Below, in pieces: positions 26,610 through 34,629 of a stretch of 47,490 nucleotides of DNA (the first letter of the stretch is position 1; each line of letters begins with the position of its first letter). Where the stretch lies: NCBI GenBank assembly GCA_027491075.1, contig JAIXWX010000023.1, positions 1-47,490 on the forward strand. The letters are read 5' to 3'. The position numbers and the translations under genes were made by a program. The DNA comes from Flavobacteriales bacterium (GTDB lineage: Bacteria > Bacteroidota > Bacteroidia > Flavobacteriales_D > Sanyastnellaceae). Below the pieces are notes generated by a model. The model had not been told where the DNA came from. It worked only from the letters and a program-made list of their open reading frames with translations, and searched no databases.

Positions 26610-29369
26610 ATGAAGACCTTTATTCTCTCTTTATCTTTTGCGCTGCTTCTTTGCGGAGGAGGTGCCCTATATCTAGCGACATTTACGGATAGCCTTCCTG
26701 GCGCAATGGAAGAAGGCTACGGCGTGAATCCATCCAGTAGAAGGTATTTCGAGTATCTCCGTCATCGCGATCCAAGCACTGGAGAGATTCCTCGCGACAT
26801 GCACTTAAGAGTGCGAGAATACACCTCGCGCCTTCCGCATAAAGAATATGATAGAAGCTTGAATTGGATTCAGAGAGGTCCAATCAATAAGGGCGGACGG
26901 TCAAGAGCGCTTGCATTGGATATTCAAGATGAAAACATCATCCTTGCTGGAAGTGTCTCTGGTGGAATGTGGCGATCTGCCAATGGAGGTCAAACATGGA
27001 CAAAAACTACTGCACCCTCACAGATACATACTACTTCTTGTGTTATTCAAGACATTCGACCAGGTCATGAAGACACATGGTACATGGGCACAGGAGAAGA
27101 GTTTTATGGAATCGTTAGCGGAACCTCCTTTGTTTCTCTGTACAGCGGAGATGGAATATTCAAGAGTACCGACAATGGGCAATCATGGCAACAATTGACT
27201 TCGACTGCATCAGGAACTCCCCAAAATGTAATGCAAAACGGAAGCTATGATTTCATTTGGAACATGGCCATTGATTATTCCAATCTTGAACAAGACGAAG
27301 TGTACGCTTCGGTGTACAATGGTATCATTCGAAGTGTTGATGGAGGAGAAACTTGGAGTCAAGTGCTAGGATTCACGGCCGCTGCTTCTCAATATGTAGA
27401 CGTAGTTGTAAATGAAGACGGAGTTGTTTATGCCTACATGAGTTTTGGCAACGGAGCCAATCCGAGAGGAGTATATCGCTCTCCCGATGGAATCAATTGG
27501 ACAGAAATCACACCAGATGGGTGGTACGATCAACAGCGGGGTGTGATGTGCTTTAATCCTATGAACGCGAACGAAATGTTTCTTATCGCAGAAATGGATA
27601 ACTCAGTTACTACGGTTGATCATGTCCTTTATAAATACACTTACGTATCAGGCGACGGCACGGGTTCGGGAGGTATTTGGGAAAATAGAAGTGCCAATCT
27701 CCCAGATACACCATGTGTGCTTCAAATTGGCACCAACTTCGATTTCGCTACATGGCGATCGCAAAATGGATTCGACCTTTGTATTACACATCACCCTACA
27801 CAAGAAGCGCTCTATATTGGAGGAATCAATATTCATAGAAGCACTTCCGCATTTCAATTAGACGATGAAGATTGGATAGGCGGTTACAGGTGCAATATCG
27901 AACAACCTACCAACTACAGTTATCCCAATCATCACAGTGATCAACATGTCATGGTCTTTTCTAGAGTAAACCCCAATGTAATGTGGAGTGCCAACGACGG
28001 CGGAATTTACCGCACTGACGATGCTCTCGCAGACAGCGTCGCATGGATCCCTTTGAATCACGGGTATCTAACCACCCAGTTCTATACCGTTGCAATGGAA
28101 CAAGGGCATGCTACCAGTGATTTTGTATTCGGTGGTATGCAAGACAATGGTACTTGGATTACACACACCACAGATACACAAGCTGATTGGAAAGAAGTAC
28201 ATGCAGATGATGGCGCATATTGCGCGCTTCCAGAAGGAAGAGATTTCATTCTTACCTCGTCTCAACTTGGTAGAATCTATAAGAAAACAATCAACGACCA
28301 AGGACAGCTTACCAACACCGAACGCATTGATCCAACATCAGGACCGAGCTATCTTTTCATCAATCCGTTCATTCTCGACTCTCAGACCCATGACGATATT
28401 TGGATGGCAGGCAATAGAACGATTTGGCATTTGCCCGCTGTTAGCTCTATTGAAGTAACAGGAGACTATATCAATAAACTAGAACTTGGAATATGGGACA
28501 ATGTGAGCGAGAGCATCATTCCAGTTTCCGCAGGCCCTATTACTACATTAGATCAATCCATCATCGATAACACGAAACTCTTTTACGCTTCTTCCAATGG
28601 CAGAGCCTGGATGTTGGACAGCATATTTGTAGATCCTGTTCGCACGGAAATCACTTCCGATTTGTGGCCGAACAACGCCTATGCATCTTGCATTTCGGTG
28701 AACGACTTGAACACGGACGAACTGATGATTTCATTTGCCAACTACAACGTCAATAGTATCTTTCACTCTTTAGATCAGGGAGAAACATGGGTAGACGTTA
28801 GTGGCAATCTTGAAGAAAATCCCAATGGCACAGGCGCAGGTCCTGCAGTATATTGGGTAGAAATTTATCCATCCACGCCTCAGATTTATTTTGCAGCAAC
28901 AAGCGCAGGTCTGTACAGCACTTCGCTTCTAGACGGCATGAACACTCTTTGGGAAATGGAGGGAGCAGAAACTATTGGGAACATTGTTGTGAACATGATT
29001 AAGGCGCGCCCATTTGATGGGAAAATAGCCATTGGAACGCACGCGAATGGAATTTTTACTTCGTCCTTACCACCTGTTGAAGCGGCCTCTGTTAGCAACG
29101 TGAGTATTTTTAGTTCAGATGTAAAAGTATTCCCCAACCCTTTTAACGATCAAGTTTCCTGGAATTTTACCACCAAGAAAGATCTATTGATACAACTGGA
29201 CGTATTCGATCTTCAAGGTAGAAAAGTTCACACCGAAAATCTAGCTAAGAGCAGAGCAGGTGCTCAAAATTTGAATTGGAGACCAACGAGAGAACTTCCA
29301 AAAGGTACCTATTTATACAAACTTTCAGTAGGAGACATTATTAAAACGGGTAAAATCATTCATCAATGA
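26610..29369 (+). CDS. Secreted BNR/sialidase-fold propeller protein with T9SS sorting domain
   Basis: A 919-residue protein. Signal peptide or anchor 1-27, then a multi-bladed beta-propeller (about 80-830) marked by Asp-box (BNR) repeats: RSANGGQTWTK, KSTDNGQSWQQ, RSVDGGETWSQ, RSPDGINWTE, RTDDALADSVAW and HSLDQGETWVD. The final 80 residues are the T9SS type A domain (VKVFPNPFNDQVSWNF ... PKGTYLYKLSVGDIIKTGKIIHQ). The fold is shared by sialidases, xyloglucanases and sortilin-like VPS10 proteins. I do not see a full sialidase arginine triad, so activity is uncertain. Its stop overlaps the next gene's ATG by 4 nt (ATGA). Confidence 0.85.
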   Translation: MKTFILSLSFALLLCGGGALYLATFTDSLPGAMEEGYGVNPSSRRYFEYLRHRDPSTGEIPRDMHLRVREYTSRLPHKEYDRSLNWIQRGPINKGGRSRALALDIQDENIILAGSVSGGMWRSANGGQTWTKTTAPSQIHTTSCVIQDIRPGHEDTWYMGTGEEFYGIVSGTSFVSLYSGDGIFKSTDNGQSWQQLTSTASGTPQNVMQNGSYDFIWNMAIDYSNLEQDEVYASVYNGIIRSVDGGETWSQVLGFTAAASQYVDVVVNEDGVVYAYMSFGNGANPRGVYRSPDGINWTEITPDGWYDQQRGVMCFNPMNANEMFLIAEMDNSVTTVDHVLYKYTYVSGDGTGSGGIWENRSANLPDTPCVLQIGTNFDFATWRSQNGFDLCITHHPTQEALYIGGINIHRSTSAFQLDDEDWIGGYRCNIEQPTNYSYPNHHSDQHVMVFSRVNPNVMWSANDGGIYRTDDALADSVAWIPLNHGYLTTQFYTVAMEQGHATSDFVFGGMQDNGTWITHTTDTQADWKEVHADDGAYCALPEGRDFILTSSQLGRIYKKTINDQGQLTNTERIDPTSGPSYLFINPFILDSQTHDDIWMAGNRTIWHLPAVSSIEVTGDYINKLELGIWDNVSESIIPVSAGPITTLDQSIIDNTKLFYASSNGRAWMLDSIFVDPVRTEITSDLWPNNAYASCISVNDLNTDELMISFANYNVNSIFHSLDQGETWVDVSGNLEENPNGTGAGPAVYWVEIYPSTPQIYFAATSAGLYSTSLLDGMNTLWEMEGAETIGNIVVNMIKARPFDGKIAIGTHANGIFTSSLPPVEAASVSNVSIFSSDVKVFPNPFNDQVSWNFTTKKDLLIQLDVFDLQGRKVHTENLAKSRAGAQNLNWRPTRELPKGTYLYKLSVGDIIKTGKIIHQ

Positions 29370-30775
29370 TAAACCGAATGTTCAATCGGTATTGGCTGCT
29401 TTTGTTTACCGTTTTCAGCTTTGAATGCGCTTTCGGAAGTATGACCATTCAAGTAACTGACCTGCCTCAATTAACGCCCATTTTAGATACACTGTATCTG
29501 GCTGGAACAGTGAACAACTGGGATGAAAATTCTTCGAGTCACATCCTCACGAATAGCAATGGAGTTTGGTCTGTAGAAATAGACGGAACAAATGGAAGTG
29601 TTATTGAATTCAAAATTACTCGTGGTACATGGGCCAGAGTGGAGGGTTCCATCAGTGGTGGGTATATTCCTAACAGAACGGTAGTTTATCAAAATGGTGG
29701 AGTGATTCAAATAACCATTGCCGGTTGGGAAGATTTTGACGGCACTACGACTGTTACTCCGCATGTGAGGGTGCTCGACTCTAATTATTACATGCCGCAA
29801 TTAAATAGAGCAAGAAGAATTTGGGTAGTGCTTCCGACAGATTATTACGAAACTTCTATTTCCTATCCTGTCCTATATCTTCAGGACGGTCAAAACCTCT
29901 TCAATGCAGGAACTTCATTTTCCGGCGAGTGGTCTGTCGATGAAAGCATCATCAACGAAGTGGCCAGTCCATGCGCTAAAATGATCATTATTGGAATTGA
30001 CAACGGTGGAGAAAACCGCCTTAACGAATACGCTCCTTGGGTGAATAACCAATACAATGCAGGTGGACAAGGAGATGAATATGCGGCGTTCATTGTTGAA
30101 ACCTTAAAGCCCTTTATTGATAGTTACTTTAGAACACTTCCAGATCGGCTTAACACAGGAATAGGGGGTTCCTCCCTGGGCGCTCTCATAAGTGCGTACG
30201 TGCTTTTTACTTACCCAGATGTGTTTTCAAAAGCTGCACTGTTCTCTTCTGCCTATTGGTTCAATCCAGAGATTTATAATCTAGCGGAAAACCATGTTGT
30301 ATTTCCTGATACTCGAATCTATCACGTCTGCGGCACCAATGAAGGCAATGGAAGTGTTTTGGAAGATCAAAACGACATGATGAATAGCCTCAATCAAGTG
30401 GGATATGATCCAGGACAATTGGAAGATATTGATTGGGTCGACGGGCAGCATAGCGAATGGTTTTGGGAAAGAGAATTCCCCGCTGCGGCAGACTGGCTTT
30501 TTGTCTGTCTTTCCAAAACTGGAAATATCTCTCATTCAATTTGCCGCGTTTATCCCAATCCAGCAGAAGATTTTCTTGTTGTAGAAAGTCAAAATGATAT
30601 TCCCATTGACTCAATACAGATTTTCAATCTTGAGGGAAAGATGGTTTCTAATCAGATGACAAATACAGGCAGAAGTGCACAAGTTTCCCTACATGGTCTT
30701 TTATCAGGAACCTATACTATAAAAGCGAAACTTCGAGGTGAATTTTATTTTGAATCCACTTTCTTAAAAAAATAA
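29366..30775 (+). CDS. Secreted putative esterase with starch-binding-like N-domain and T9SS sorting domain
   Basis: A 469-residue protein with four modules. Signal peptide 1-24. A CBM20-like beta-sandwich spans about 27-120 (LYLAGTVNNWDENSSSHILT, WSVEIDGTNGSVIEFKITRG). A putative-esterase alpha/beta-hydrolase (the Fes/esterase-D-like family) spans about 130-385: PVLYLQDGQNLF, nucleophile Ser270 in GGSSLGA, His362 in DGQHSEWFW. The T9SS type A sorting domain spans about 392-469 (CRVYPNPAEDFLVVE). The most likely role is hydrolysis of an ester on a polysaccharide; the substrate is unknown. The ATG overlaps the previous stop by 4 nt and a copy of the palindrome begins at codon 3. ridA starts 2 nt after its stop. 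Confidence 0.85.
   Translation: MINRMFNRYWLLLFTVFSFECAFGSMTIQVTDLPQLTPILDTLYLAGTVNNWDENSSSHILTNSNGVWSVEIDGTNGSVIEFKITRGTWARVEGSISGGYIPNRTVVYQNGGVIQITIAGWEDFDGTTTVTPHVRVLDSNYYMPQLNRARRIWVVLPTDYYETSISYPVLYLQDGQNLFNAGTSFSGEWSVDESIINEVASPCAKMIIIGIDNGGENRLNEYAPWVNNQYNAGGQGDEYAAFIVETLKPFIDSYFRTLPDRLNTGIGGSSLGALISAYVLFTYPDVFSKAALFSSAYWFNPEIYNLAENHVVFPDTRIYHVCGTNEGNGSVLEDQNDMMNSLNQVGYDPGQLEDIDWVDGQHSEWFWEREFPAAADWLFVCLSKTGNISHSICRVYPNPAEDFLVVESQNDIPIDSIQIFNLEGKMVSNQMTNTGRSAQVSLHGLLSGTYTIKAKLRGEFYFESTFLKK
29373..29390. repeat. 18-bp palindrome, site 4 (first codons of the esterase gene)
   Basis: The sequence is ACCGAATGTTCAATCGGT, one arm mismatch. It starts 4 nt past the esterase start codon and spans the codons for N-R-M-F-N-R-Y, a different reading frame relative to the palindrome than sites 1, 2, 3 and 5. 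Confidence 0.65.
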
Positions 30776-30777
30776 AT

Positions 30778-31209
30778 ATGTCAGAACAAATTTCGACCAA
30801 CACAGCGCCCAAACCCGTAGGTCTTTATCCACATGCTCGCAAAGTAGGAAATTTACTATTCCTTTCAGGGGTGGGTCCGAGAGTGGCGGGCAGCGACGCA
30901 ACAGATAGCGGGGTACCTGGACTAGTGTTAGACAAAAATGGTAATTTCCTAGAGTTCGATTTTGAAGCTCAATGTCATAGTGTTTTTCAAAACGTACGCT
31001 CCATATTAGAGGCAAGTGGAAGCAAGTGGGAAAATCTCGTAGACGTGACTGTTTTTTTGGTCAACATGAAGCGCGACTTTCACACCTACAATCGACTTTA
31101 TGCAGAGTACTTTAAAGATGCCATGCCTTGCAGAACAACAGTAGAAATCAACTCTCTTCCTACACCCATAGCAATAGAGCTAAAGTGCATTGCTACTGTT
31201 GACGTATAA
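30778..31209 (+). CDS. RidA-family protein, 2-aminomuconate deaminase-like
   Basis: A 143-residue protein, the usual length of the RidA/YjgF family. Family features: YPHARKVGNLLFLSGVGPR (about 17-36), QNVRSILEASGSKWENLVDVTVFLVNM (about 72-98), and PCRTTVEINSLP with the substrate-contacting Arg (residue near 121) and a C-terminal ...IELKCIA with Glu. The YPHAR N-terminus and DVTVFLVNM look closer to 2-aminomuconate deaminases of the kynurenine/aminophenol pathway than to generic RidA, which deaminates reactive enamines. This is inference from remembered family sequences. The cytosolic enzyme sits 2 nt after the stop of a secreted esterase, but no other catabolic gene is next to it. Confidence 0.85.
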   Translation: MSEQISTNTAPKPVGLYPHARKVGNLLFLSGVGPRVAGSDATDSGVPGLVLDKNGNFLEFDFEAQCHSVFQNVRSILEASGSKWENLVDVTVFLVNMKRDFHTYNRLYAEYFKDAMPCRTTVEINSLPTPIAIELKCIATVDV

Positions 31210-31262
31210 TTTTCTTGTAATAGGATCGTTGCTTTGGCACTGACTTTGAAAAGCACCTTGAC

Positions 31263-32084
31263 ATGAAAAAGATTGCATTCATACTCGCAATGGCCTTCGT
31301 TGTTTCCGACCTCGTTGCTCAGACAACGAAGCCTCCCAAAGTAAACATCAGTTACTTGCCCGCCATGGGTTATCGCTCCATCCCCAACAACGCATTTCGC
31401 GCTGGTGAGAAAGTGAGTTATCGAATTCACTATGGAATGATCAACGCTGGTACTGCAACCCTCACAGTAAACGAAAGTCCTTACAAATTCGGTGGCCGAG
31501 AAGCATACCACGTTGTTGGTGAAGGAAAAAGTCTAGGTTCTTTTGACTGGTTTTTCAAGGTTCGAGATCGATTTGAGACGTATATCGACAAAGAAGGAAT
31601 TTTCCCCTACCGCTTCATACGCAATTGTGATGAGGGCGGGTATAAAATCCAACAAGATTATACCTTCCATCAAGAAAAGCGAGCATATACCGATGAGAAA
31701 AAAAATAGCTACGCCACTCCTGACTTTGTGCAAGATATGATTAGCGCATACTTCTATGCACGTACCATGGACTATTCAACAAAAAAGAAGGGAGATATCA
31801 TTACCATTCAAACCATTGTTGATGGAGAGATTTACCCAATGAAAATGAAATATTTGGGAAAAGAAACCATCAAAGTAGATGCTGGAACATTCAACTGTAT
31901 TCGCTTTGCCCCGGTCGTTCAAAAAGGGCGTGTATTTAAAAAAGAGGAAGACCTGAGTGTCTGGGTAACAGACGACTTAAATCACATCCCTGTTTTGGCG
32001 CAAGCAAAGCTAAAAGTAGGAAGTATTAAAATGGAGCTTACCTCTTACGAAGGTTTGGCTTCCACCCTCGCAAAGGTGAATTAA
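31263..32084 (+). CDS. DUF3108 domain-containing periplasmic protein
   Basis: A 273-residue protein with a signal peptide (MKKIAFILAMAFVVSDLVAQ, about 1-20) and a DUF3108 all-beta domain covering most of the rest: AFRAGEKVSYRIHYGMINAGTA (46-67), GEGKSLGSFDWFFKVRDRFETYID, VKVDAGTFNCIRFAPVV and LSVWVTDDLNHIPV near the end. The family is found beside envelope genes in many Gram-negative bacteria and its function is not known. The gene is followed by a strong intrinsic terminator. Confidence 0.85.
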   Translation: MKKIAFILAMAFVVSDLVAQTTKPPKVNISYLPAMGYRSIPNNAFRAGEKVSYRIHYGMINAGTATLTVNESPYKFGGREAYHVVGEGKSLGSFDWFFKVRDRFETYIDKEGIFPYRFIRNCDEGGYKIQQDYTFHQEKRAYTDEKKNSYATPDFVQDMISAYFYARTMDYSTKKKGDIITIQTIVDGEIYPMKMKYLGKETIKVDAGTFNCIRFAPVVQKGRVFKKEEDLSVWVTDDLNHIPVLAQAKLKVGSIKMELTSYEGLASTLAKVN

Positions 32085-32109
32085 CAACCACTGATAAGTT
32101 CATATGAAA

Positions 32110-32144
32110 GGGAATGTGTTCGAAAGACACATTCCCTTATTTTT
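32110..32144 (+). terminator. Intrinsic terminator after the DUF3108 gene
   Basis: A perfect 10-bp stem, GGGAATGTGT (32110-32119) and ACACATTCCC (32127-32136), with a 7-nt loop is followed directly by TTATTTTT. It lies 25 nt past the DUF3108 stop. Its T-tract also forms part of the promoter element of the next gene. Confidence 0.85.
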
Positions 32145-32145
32145 G
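32138..32145 (+). promoter_or_regulatory. TAnnTTTG promoter element fused to a terminator T-tract
   Basis: TATTTTTG at these bases matches TAnnTTTG exactly and lies 24 nt before the ATG at 32170. Seven of its eight bases are the T-tract of the preceding terminator, so both signals share DNA. Confidence 0.5.
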
Positions 32146-32169
32146 CGTCAAACTTTTTATTCATACAAC

Positions 32170-33156
32170 ATGAAAGCCTTAGTAGAAGCATTTCCACAGC
32201 ATTTAAAGGAAGCCTTAGAAATCGGACGTACCGCCACATTCAACATACCTTCACGTTCTTTTGAGAACATTGTCATATCTGGTCTCGGGGGTTCTGGAAT
32301 TGGAGGCAAAATCGTTTCACAAATCGTTGCTGAAACCTGCTCTCTTCCTATCATCTGTACCAACGACTATGTGCTTCCCGCTTTTGTGAATGAAAAAACC
32401 TTATTGATCATCAGCAGCTACAGCGGCGATACCGAAGAAACCGTTGCCGCATTCCATGAGGGCCGATCCAAAGGTGCTGAAATCGCTTGTATTACTAGCG
32501 GAGGCAAAATTGCAGGTTACGCAAAAGAAATGGGGTTGAATTGCATCCTTATCCCTGGAGGAAATCCTCCACGATCTATGTTTGGCTACAGCGCTGTTCA
32601 GCAATTTTTCGTTTTAGCAGCATACGGCATTATCGATCGTTCATTTGAGACTTCTATTGAAAATACCATTCGATTGATCGAAAGCAATATCGCTGATATC
32701 AGAGCGACTTCCAAGTCTATCGCCGATCGCATTGTTTCTCGTATTCCAATTCTATATAGCGAAGCTCAATATGAAGGATTGGCTATTCGTTGGAGACAGC
32801 AAATAAATGAAAACAGTAAAATGCTCTGTTGGCATCATGTCTTCCCTGAAATGAACCACAATGAACTTGTAGGTTGGACCGGTGGTGACAATCGCGTTGC
32901 GGTGCTCATTATTCGCAACGAAGACGATCACAAACGTTCGCAAATTCGCATGGAACTATGTAAAAAACTCATGGGTGAAAAATGCGATACCATTATCGAA
33001 GTACATTCCAAAGGAAGCAATAGAATTGAGCGTACCTTCTATTTGAATCATCTTGGCGACTGGTTGAGCATTGATTTAGCAGAACTTCGTTCCGAAGACC
33101 CTGTGGCCATCCCAGCAATCATTTACTTGAAGGGAGAGTTGAGTAAAATCAATTAA
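32170..33156 (+). CDS. Bifunctional phosphoglucose/phosphomannose isomerase, SIS family
   Basis: A 328-residue protein from the ATG at 32170. The open frame starts at 32104, but those 22 codons lie inside the terminator and upstream of the promoter element. Family features: the first SIS domain with ISGLGGSGIGGKI (about 36-48), the phosphosugar loop SSYSGDTEETVAA (about 82-94), and the C-terminal region with HHVFPEMNHNELVGW, a Glu/His pair typical of the PGI/PMI type. The enzyme interconverts glucose-6-phosphate, fructose-6-phosphate and mannose-6-phosphate. lipB follows after 7 bp. There is no glycolytic cluster nearby. Confidence 0.88.
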   Translation: MKALVEAFPQHLKEALEIGRTATFNIPSRSFENIVISGLGGSGIGGKIVSQIVAETCSLPIICTNDYVLPAFVNEKTLLIISSYSGDTEETVAAFHEGRSKGAEIACITSGGKIAGYAKEMGLNCILIPGGNPPRSMFGYSAVQQFFVLAAYGIIDRSFETSIENTIRLIESNIADIRATSKSIADRIVSRIPILYSEAQYEGLAIRWRQQINENSKMLCWHHVFPEMNHNELVGWTGGDNRVAVLIIRNEDDHKRSQIRMELCKKLMGEKCDTIIEVHSKGSNRIERTFYLNHLGDWLSIDLAELRSEDPVAIPAIIYLKGELSKIN

Positions 33157-33163
33157 TCTGTTT

Positions 33164-33862
33164 ATGCCCCATATCACCTTTTCTGATCTCGGCACCATGG
33201 ACTATAAAGAGTGTTGGGATTTGCAAGAAAAACTCTTCTCTGAAAATGGTGATCTCAAGTTAAGAAGAAGAAAATACCCAGAAGAAGAGATAGCCGATAC
33301 CACCGACTATCTCTTCTTTGTCGAACACCCTCATGTTTACACCTTAGGGAAGAGCGGCGACATTTCCAATCTACTCCTATCCGAAGAAGAACTCAAGAAA
33401 GTAGGAGCATCCTTCTACCCCATCAATCGCGGCGGAGACATTACTTACCACGGACCTGGTCAAATCGTTGGCTATCCCATCTTTGATTTAGAGCACTATT
33501 TCACAGATATTCACAAGTTCCTTCGGTATTTGGAAGAGGCAATTATTCGAACCCTTGCACACTACTCCATAACAGCAGGGCGCATTGACGGCCTCACTGG
33601 AGTTTGGATAGATGAGTCAGATCCTGCTAAAGCCCGCAAGATTGCTGCTCTGGGCGTTAAGTGTAGTCGTTGGATTACGATGCATGGATTTGCATTCAAT
33701 GTGAATACCGATTTATCCTATTTCAAGAACATCATACCCTGTGGAATAGACGATAAAGATGTTACAAGCATGGAGCGGGAGTTGGGACGGAGGTTCGATA
33801 TGGAGGAAGTGAAGTCGCGACTCCTTCTTGAAATACGGCAGCTCTTTGAGCACGCTCACTAG
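33164..33862 (+). CDS. lipB: Octanoyltransferase LipB
   Basis: A 232-residue protein that moves octanoyl groups from acyl carrier protein to lipoyl domains, the first step of protein lipoylation. Motifs: HPHVYTLGKSGDISNLL (55-71), NRGGDITYHGPGQIVGYPIFDL (88-109), and the catalytic pair Lys166 (IAALGVKC) with Cys193 (NIIPCGI); FAFNV and the D-V-T-S motif are also present. The terminal codons (L-F-E-H-A-H-stop) are encoded by the first copy of a REP-like repeat. It is separated by 7 bp from the isomerase gene and shares its transcript. Confidence 0.95.
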   Translation: MPHITFSDLGTMDYKECWDLQEKLFSENGDLKLRRRKYPEEEIADTTDYLFFVEHPHVYTLGKSGDISNLLLSEEELKKVGASFYPINRGGDITYHGPGQIVGYPIFDLEHYFTDIHKFLRYLEEAIIRTLAHYSITAGRIDGLTGVWIDESDPAKARKIAALGVKCSRWITMHGFAFNVNTDLSYFKNIIPCGIDDKDVTSMERELGRRFDMEEVKSRLLLEIRQLFEHAH

Positions 33863-33875
33863 CGTTCGCGGAGGA
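33848..33875 (+). repeat. REP-like palindromic unit, copy 1
   Basis: A 28-bp GC-rich unit beginning GAGCACGCTC and ending GCGGAGGA. It overlaps the lipB stop codon (33860-33862). Copies 2 (33893) and 3 (inverted, 33985) share the core CGCTC..CT...TCGCGGAG with a few substitutions. Confidence 0.7.
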
Positions 33876-33892
33876 CATTCGCTTCGCTCATG

Positions 33893-33919
33893 GAGCACGC
33901 TCGCTGCGCTCGCGGAGGA
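33893..33919 (+). repeat. REP-like palindromic unit, copy 2
   Basis: A 27-bp unit with GAGCACGCTC at its start and GCGGAGGA at its end, direct orientation relative to copy 1 and nearly identical. Its internal arms CGCTCGC/GCGCTCGCG can pair, so the unit can form a hairpin. Confidence 0.7.
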
Positions 33920-33934
33920 GCTAACGCCAGATAC

Positions 33935-33952
33935 AGAGCTCTATAGAGCTCT
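33935..33952. repeat. 18-bp perfect palindrome
   Basis: AGAGCTCTATAGAGCTCT is self-complementary over its whole length. It lies between REP-like copies 2 and 3 in the lipB/miaE spacer and is unrelated in sequence to either of the other repeat families. Confidence 0.7.
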
Positions 33953-33968
33953 ATCGAATTAAAAAATT

Positions 33969-33983
33969 ATCGCCTTCGGCGAT
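33969..33983. repeat. Short hairpin ATCGCC-TTC-GGCGAT
   Basis: A 6-bp perfect stem with a 3-nt loop. On the minus strand it is followed by a T-rich run (AATTTTTTAATT), which resembles an intrinsic terminator, but there is no minus-strand gene to serve. It is part of the repeat-rich spacer. Confidence 0.5.
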
Positions 33984-33984
33984 T

Positions 33985-34011
33985 TACTCCGCGAGCAAAG
34001 CGAGCGTACTC
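33985..34011 (-). repeat. REP-like palindromic unit, copy 3 (inverted)
   Basis: A 27-bp inverted copy of copies 1 and 2 (on the minus strand it begins GAGTACGCTCGCT and ends GCGGAGTA). It ends 7 bp before the miaE promoter element, so copies 1 and 3 bracket the whole lipB/miaE spacer. Confidence 0.7.
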
Positions 34012-34017
34012 TTTACC

Positions 34018-34025
34018 TACTTTTG
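34018..34025 (+). promoter_or_regulatory. TACTTTTG element 4 nt before the miaE ATG
   Basis: An exact TAnnTTTG match separated by 4 nt from the ATG at 34030. It is consistent with a leaderless miaE transcript that starts independently of lipB. Confidence 0.55.
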
Positions 34026-34029
34026 TGCC

Positions 34030-34629
34030 ATGGAAAAGAAAAAAGTAATGCTCGGCCTTCGACTCGCTACTGATCCCCGATGGGTCAACGTCGTGGAGAA
34101 AAATATCGAGGAAATACTTACCGATCATGCCTATTGCGAACAAAAAGCCGCCAGCAACGCCATTACTTGTATTGTCAAATACCCAGAATATCCTGATCTC
34201 GTAGATGAAATGGTCCGAATATGTCGGGAAGAAATGGAGCACTTCGGGATGGTACATCACGAATTACAAAAAAGAGGATTAACTCTTGGCAGAGAGCGGA
34301 AGGATGAATATGTCAATGACCTTGCAAACTTTTTCAAACAAGGCGGAAGCAGAGAACAACAATTTGTAGATCGAATGCTCTTTGCAGCAATGATCGAAGC
34401 AAGAAGCTGTGAACGTTTCAAGATGCTATCCGAAAACATCTCTGATGAAGGATTGAGATCTTTCTATCGCGAACTCATGGAAAGCGAGGCAGAACACTAT
34501 GCTACCTTTATTGGCTTTGCTCGAAAGTACGGAAAAGACATCGATGTGGATAAACGATGGAACGAGTTCCTAGAATACGAAGCGGAATTGATGAGTAAGT
34601 ATGGAAAAAAAGAAACCATGCATGGCTAA
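34030..34629 (+). CDS. miaE: tRNA-(ms2io6A37) hydroxylase, MiaE-like
   Basis: A 199-residue ferritin-like di-iron protein. It carries the four-helix-bundle ligands expected for MiaE: Glu in CEQKAASNA, E-E-M-E-H (about residue 70-77), E-A-R-S-C-E (about 122-128) and S-E-A-E-H-Y (about 156-161). MiaE hydroxylates the isopentenyl group of ms2i6A at tRNA position 37. The standard length is about 200-250 residues, so this is complete. It overlaps the next start by 8 nt. Confidence 0.9.
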   Translation: MEKKKVMLGLRLATDPRWVNVVEKNIEEILTDHAYCEQKAASNAITCIVKYPEYPDLVDEMVRICREEMEHFGMVHHELQKRGLTLGRERKDEYVNDLANFFKQGGSREQQFVDRMLFAAMIEARSCERFKMLSENISDEGLRSFYRELMESEAEHYATFIGFARKYGKDIDVDKRWNEFLEYEAELMSKYGKKETMHG

